A DNA stretch of 40,292 bases from Rhodoferax sp. (lineage in GTDB: Bacteria > Pseudomonadota > Gammaproteobacteria > Burkholderiales > Burkholderiaceae_C): NCBI RefSeq assembly GCF_025354435.1, contig NZ_JANXMU010000087.1, forward strand, positions 1 to 40,292, written 5' to 3'. The translations under genes and the position numbers were made by a program. Below, piece by piece: positions 37,219-40,292 of this stretch. Position 1 is the stretch's first letter. The number at the start of each line of letters is the position of its first letter. The notes under the pieces were generated by a model. The model ran no database searches. It saw nothing but the letters and a program-made list of their open reading frames with translations, and had not been told where the DNA came from.

Positions 37219-37230
37219 TGATCCAGATCA
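37219..37230. promoter_or_regulatory. FNR/ANR-like site upstream of the DUF2892 gene
   Basis: TGATCCAGATCA matches the core TGAT-N4-ATCA of the FNR consensus TTGAT-N4-ATCAA; only the outermost bases differ. It is centred about 65 bp before the DUF2892 start, a distance at which an FNR-type activator could work on a promoter between them. It could be a chance palindrome. Confidence 0.4.
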
Positions 37231-37256
37231 TGAAAAGGCCAGACAACGCAGCCGCC

Positions 37257-38213
37257 TCAATCGGCGGAGACCGCCCCATCCATCCGCAACCCCTTAGGCA
37301 GCGGAAACTTCACCGTCTCCTCAATCCCGTCCATCTTGCGCACCGACACCGCACCCAGGGCGCGGATGCGGTCAATGACCTGCTGCACCAGCACGTCGGG
37401 GGCGGAGGCTCCGGCGGTCAGGCCTACGCGGGTTTTGCCTTCGAACCAGGCGGGCTGCAGCTCTTCGGCGTTGTCCACCATGTAGGCCTCGGTGCCCAGC
37501 TTTTCGGCCAGCTCGCGCAGGCGGTTGCTGTTGGAGCTGGTGGGGCTGCCGACCACGATGACGATATCCACCTGCGGGCTCATGATCTTGATGGCATCCT
37601 GGCGATTTTGCGTGGCGTAGCAGATGTCTTGCATCTTGGGGGAGCGGATCAGCGGGAAGCGGGCTTTCACGGCGGCCAGAATCTCGGCGGCATCGTCCAC
37701 GCTCAGGGTGGTTTGCGTCACCACGGCCAACTTGTCGGTCTGTAGCGGCTGGGCATGGGCCACGTCGGCCACGTCTTCCACCAGGTGGATGCCGCTTTCC
37801 AGCTGGCCCATGGTGCCTTCGACCTCGGGATGGCCCTTGTGGCCAATCATGATGAACTCATAGCCCTCCTTAAACAGCTTGGCCACCTCGACGTGCACCT
37901 TGGTGACCAGTGGGCAGGTGGCATCGAAAATCTGGAAGCCGCGCGCCCGCGCTTCCTGCTGCACCGCCTGGCTCACGCCGTGGGCCGAGAACACCAGGGT
38001 CGCGCCGGGGGGCACGTCGTCCAGCTCTTCGATGAAGATGGCCCCGCGCGACTTCAGGTCGTTGACCACGTAGGTGTTGTGCACGATCTCGTGGCGCACG
38101 TAGATGGGGCGGCCGAACTTGGCCAGGGCCTTTTCGACGATCTCAATCGCACGGTCAACCCCGGCACAAAAGCCACGCGGCTCGGCTAGGATGATTTCTT
38201 GCGGGGAGCTCAC
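37257..38213 (-). CDS. ispH: 4-hydroxy-3-methylbut-2-enyl diphosphate reductase
   Basis: IspH is the iron-sulfur enzyme of the last MEP-pathway step, giving IPP and DMAPP. The 318-residue protein has the three cluster cysteines Cys16 ([11 protein letters not shown]), Cys100 (DATCPLV) and Cys198 (DICYATQ). It also has catalytic-region motifs [17 protein letters not shown] and [11 protein letters not shown]. It starts with GTG: the codon at 38211-38213 is GTG on the - strand and overlaps the fkpB stop as GTGA, which gives the expected N-terminus. The fkpB-ispH pairing is widely conserved in proteobacteria. Confidence 0.96.
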   Translation of the reverse strand: MSSPQEIILAEPRGFCAGVDRAIEIVEKALAKFGRPIYVRHEIVHNTYVVNDLKSRGAIFIEELDDVPPGATLVFSAHGVSQAVQQEARARGFQIFDATCPLVTKVHVEVAKLFKEGYEFIMIGHKGHPEVEGTMGQLESGIHLVEDVADVAHAQPLQTDKLAVVTQTTLSVDDAAEILAAVKARFPLIRSPKMQDICYATQNRQDAIKIMSPQVDIVIVVGSPTSSNSNRLRELAEKLGTEAYMVDNAEELQPAWFEGKTRVGLTAGASAPDVLVQQVIDRIRALGAVSVRKMDGIEETVKFPLPKGLRMDGAVSAD

Positions 38214-38677
38214 AGCACACCAATCAGTTGCACTTCAAACGTCACCGGCTGGCCTGCCAGCGGGTGGTTGAAGTCGAACAGCACGGCATCGGCACTGTCG
38301 CCATTGCCCACCTGCTGCACGGCCCCGGCGTAGCTGCCCAAGCCGTCGGGCGTGGGGAACTGCACCACGTCGCCCACGTGGTACTGCTCCAGCGGGTCGC
38401 CCATCTGGTTGAGCAGCTTGCGCGCCACCCACTGCTGCATGTCGGGCTGGCGCTCGCCAAAGGCCTCACCGGCGGGAATGTCGAACGAGGTGCGCGTGCC
38501 CTCGGGCAGACCCAGCAGGCGTTGCTCTACGGCGGGCGAGAGCTGGCCGGTGCCCAGCGACAAGGTGGCGGGCTTGTCGTTGAAGGTGTTGATGATGTCG
38601 CCCGTGGGGCCGCCCAGGCGGTAGTGCAGGGTCAGAAAAGAGCCGGGCTGGACGGTAGGAGTAGAGGTAGAGGGCAT
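38210..38677 (-). CDS. fkpB: FKBP-type peptidyl-prolyl isomerase, SlpA/FkpB type
   Basis: This 155-residue cytoplasmic FKBP of the SlpA/SlyD group catalyses proline isomerisation and probably acts as a chaperone. The FKBP core is split by an insert-in-flap domain (about residues 70-130). Family landmarks are [28 protein letters not shown] and [21 protein letters not shown]. It lacks the histidine-rich metal-binding tail of SlyD. Its stop overlaps the ispH start, so the two are co-translated. It is transcribed divergently from radC across a 41-bp gap. Confidence 0.92.
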   Translation of the reverse strand: MPSTSTPTVQPGSFLTLHYRLGGPTGDIINTFNDKPATLSLGTGQLSPAVEQRLLGLPEGTRTSFDIPAGEAFGERQPDMQQWVARKLLNQMGDPLEQYHVGDVVQFPTPDGLGSYAGAVQQVGNGDSADAVLFDFNHPLAGQPVTFEVQLIGVL

Positions 38678-38718
38678 TAGGAGTCTCGGTAAACTGGGCT
38701 CTATTGTAAAAGTCCACC
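38678..38718. promoter_or_regulatory. Divergent fkpB/radC start region
   Basis: Only 41 bp separate two divergent start codons. On the - strand a -10-like TACAAT (38703-38708) could serve fkpB-ispH, with a weak TTGAGC about 15 bp upstream inside radC. radC must then be read from an overlapping or very close promoter. No strong radC promoter is evident. Confidence 0.3.
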
Positions 38719-39423
38719 ATGCCGCTCAAAGATTTACCCCCCGATGCCCGTCCGCGCGAAAAGCTTTTGGCGCGCGGCCCTGCGGCCCTGAGCGATGTGG
38801 AGCTGCTGGCGATCCTGCTGCGCACCGGGATCGAGGGCAAGGGCGTGCTGCAAATGGCGCATGAGCTGCTGCAGATACAGACACCTGGTAATGGCAAGTT
38901 GGGCAGCTTTGGCGGCATTGCCGGGCTGCTCAACGCCACGGCGGACGACCTCAAGCCCATCAAGGGCCTGGGCCCGGCCAAGCGGGCCGAAATCATCGCC
39001 GTGCTGGAACTGGCCCGCCGCGCTATGGCGCAAAAGCTGCAGGAACGCACCGTTTTCACCAACCCTGCGGACCTGCAGCACTACCTGCAACTGCATTTGT
39101 CGGCCAAAAACCACGAGGTGTTTGCCGTGCTGTTTCTGGATGCGGGCCACCGCCTGCTGGCACTGGAAGAGCTGTTTCGCGGCAGCCTGACGCAAACCAG
39201 CGTCTACCCACGCGAAGTGGTGCTGCGTGCCCTGCACCACCAAGCCGCCAGCGTGGTGCTGGCGCACAACCACCCCAGCGGCTCGGTGCAGCCCTCGTCT
39301 GCCGACGAATCGCTGACCCACACCCTGCGTGCCGCGCTGGCGCTGATCGACGTGCGGGTGCTAGACCACATCATCGTCGCCCCCGGTGAAACGTTTTCCA
39401 TGGCTGAAAAAGGCCTGATGTGA
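38719..39423 (+). CDS. radC: RadC/JAB-domain protein
   Basis: This 234-residue RadC-family (UPF0758) protein has an N-terminal region with a helix-hairpin-helix motif ([15 protein letters not shown], about 78-92). The C-terminal JAMM/MPN+ metalloprotease-like domain has metal ligands His183, His185 and Asp196 in HNHPSG-PSSAD. All JAMM residues are intact. The historic link to DNA repair in E. coli is doubtful and its true role is unclear. It is 13 bp upstream of the Smr gene and likely co-transcribed with it. Confidence 0.93.
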   Translation: MPLKDLPPDARPREKLLARGPAALSDVELLAILLRTGIEGKGVLQMAHELLQIQTPGNGKLGSFGGIAGLLNATADDLKPIKGLGPAKRAEIIAVLELARRAMAQKLQERTVFTNPADLQHYLQLHLSAKNHEVFAVLFLDAGHRLLALEELFRGSLTQTSVYPREVVLRALHHQAASVVLAHNHPSGSVQPSSADESLTHTLRAALALIDVRVLDHIIVAPGETFSMAEKGLM

Positions 39424-39436
39424 TTGACACACCCCC

Positions 39437-40072
39437 ATGAAAATCACCTCCTTACAAGATCTGAAAAAGATCCAGAAATCCATCGCCGCTACCGCTGCTC
39501 TGCAGGAAGCCGAGCGCGTGGCCCAGCTGGAAACCCAGCGCCGCCTGGCCGCCCAAAAGAACCTGTTTGTGCATGCCGCCGGGGCCGTGCACCGCTTGCC
39601 CGACAAGCGCCAGGCGCTGCTGAAAAAGAAGCAGCCCGAGCCGATTGCCACCCAACTGCAGCTGGACGAGCAGGCCGTGCTGGTCGAGGCCATCAGCGAC
39701 GGCTTCGATGCCAGCAGCCTGCTGGAAACCGACGATTCCTTAAGCTACCGCCGCCCCGGCATCGGCATCGACGTGCTGCAGCGCCTGCGCAAGGGCGAAT
39801 GGGCGATCCAGCGCCAGCTCGACCTGCACGGCCTGCGCAGCGACGCGGCGCGCGATGCCTTGTCGGGTTTCATCCGCGATGCGCACAAGCATGGCATCCG
39901 CTGCGTGCGCGTGGTGCACGGCAAGGGCCTGAGCTCCCCCGGCAAAACCCCGGTGCTCAAGGGCAAGGTGCGCAACTGGTTGGTGCAAAAGAACGAGGTG
40001 CTGGCCTTTGTGCAGGCACGGCCCATGGAGGGCGGCGCAGGGGCTTTGTTGGTACTTTTGCAGCCAGGCTAG
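39437..40072 (+). CDS. Smr-domain protein
   Basis: This 211-residue protein has a long charged, helical N-terminal region (about 1-100, possibly coiled coil from QEAERVAQLETQRR). The C-terminal Smr domain (about 125-210) has the signatures LDLHGLR (128-134) and HGKG (161-164). Stand-alone Smr proteins of this SmrA/YdaL type are implicated as nucleases acting on DNA or RNA. The catalytic-type motifs are present; the cellular substrate is unknown. It begins 13 bp after radC. Confidence 0.9.
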   Translation: MKITSLQDLKKIQKSIAATAALQEAERVAQLETQRRLAAQKNLFVHAAGAVHRLPDKRQALLKKKQPEPIATQLQLDEQAVLVEAISDGFDASSLLETDDSLSYRRPGIGIDVLQRLRKGEWAIQRQLDLHGLRSDAARDALSGFIRDAHKHGIRCVRVVHGKGLSSPGKTPVLKGKVRNWLVQKNEVLAFVQARPMEGGAGALLVLLQPG

Positions 40073-40082
40073 AAATTTATAA

Positions 40083-40125
40083 GAAATAGGCCTCTAACGT
40101 ATATTCCATATACGCTAGTAGCTAT
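40083..40125 (-). repeat. 43-bp CTAG-type palindromic repeat, copy e
   Basis: On the - strand this copy begins ATAGCTACTAGCGTATAT and continues GGAATATACGTTAGAGGCC. The arms CTAACGTATAT (40094-40104) and ATATACGCTAG (40108-40118) pair with one G-T wobble across TCC. It starts 10 bp after the Smr gene stop. Confidence 0.75.
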
Positions 40126-40129
40126 TAAA

Positions 40130-40157
40130 AGCGGGGCACTAGCTCCGCTCGGCTTTA
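40130..40157 (+). terminator. Possible terminator after the radC-Smr unit
   Basis: The stem AGCGGGGC (40130-40137) with GCTCCGCT (40142-40149) contains one wobble pair and has a 4-nt loop. It is followed by CGGCTTT. The T-run is short, so termination may be partial or depend on the adjacent repeat. Confidence 0.45.
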
Positions 40158-40292
40158 AGGCAATGCTGAACAAGGCCATTCAAAATGGCTCTTCCGGGGT
40201 ACTGATAACAAGAATGCGCCGAATCCGGCCAAAACGAGTCGTTTTCTAACCCCTTGGGGCTAGGTTCGCGGGCCTTTGGGCCCACTTTGCGC
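40158..40292. other. Window-end intergenic DNA
   Basis: No gene is recognised. It contains a perfect short palindrome, AAAACGA (40231-40237) with TCGTTTT (40239-40245) around a single G, suggestive of a regulator site. GC-rich mini-hairpins follow near 40250-40285. The sequence stops before any downstream gene can be judged. Confidence 0.35.

Overview
This is GC-rich chromosomal DNA from a betaproteobacterium, most likely family Comamonadaceae (Rhodoferax, Polaromonas or Acidovorax-like). That placement rests on gene order and protein character: gyrA-serC-pheA-tyrA-aroA/cmk-rpsA-ihfB-lapA-lapB-rfaE1-hldD, an in-frame aroA-cmk fusion, and short dispersed repeats of a kind I associate with this family. 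I ran no database search. I call 36 protein genes, one of them frameshifted. I see no rRNA, tRNA, insertion sequence, phage gene or CRISPR array.

Region 1 (1-14.2 kb, + strand) is core housekeeping. It holds DNA gyrase A, serine and aromatic amino acid synthesis (serC, pheA, tyrA, aroA fused to cmk), ribosomal protein S1, IHF beta, the LapA/LapB envelope regulators and two LPS heptose genes. Many of these genes overlap or are a few bases apart. A strong terminator separates aroA-cmk from rpsA and another follows rpsA. The tail gene, a DUF1993 protein, is broken by a 7-bp tandem repeat.

Region 2 (14.2-23.95 kb, - strand) is a nine-gene catabolic operon. It encodes a split transketolase, a glycerol-kinase-like FGGY kinase, a ribose-type ABC importer, a SorC-family regulator and two short-chain polyol dehydrogenases. 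The gene set implies import of a polyol or unusual sugar, oxidation to a ketose, phosphorylation, and two-carbon transfer by a dedicated transketolase. The substrate is unknown. The nearest described logic is apiose/apulose catabolism, but no isomerase is present here. This is the best candidate for an undescribed pathway.

Region 3 (24.1-36.5 kb) starts with a LysE/RhtB exporter (+) and a LacI regulator (-). A + strand alpha-galactoside operon follows: MalF/MalG-type permeases, a binding protein, a GH4 NAD-dependent alpha-galactosidase, a MalK/UgpC-type ATPase, a GH36 alpha-galactosidase, galT and galK. Two identical LacI-type operators sit in the divergent promoter gap. No galE or galM lies in the window.

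Region 4 (36.5-40.3 kb) begins with a REP-like palindrome cluster. It then has a small DUF2892 membrane protein with an FNR-like site, ispH and fkpB on the - strand, and radC and an Smr-domain gene on the + strand.

Three repeat families run through the window. (i) A roughly 43-bp CTAG-rich palindromic element has five intergenic copies, and four look-alikes lie in frame inside conserved genes. (ii) An 80-bp two-hairpin element occurs twice in the galactoside operon, and its stem shows compensatory base changes. (iii) A REP-like inverted-repeat cluster follows galK.
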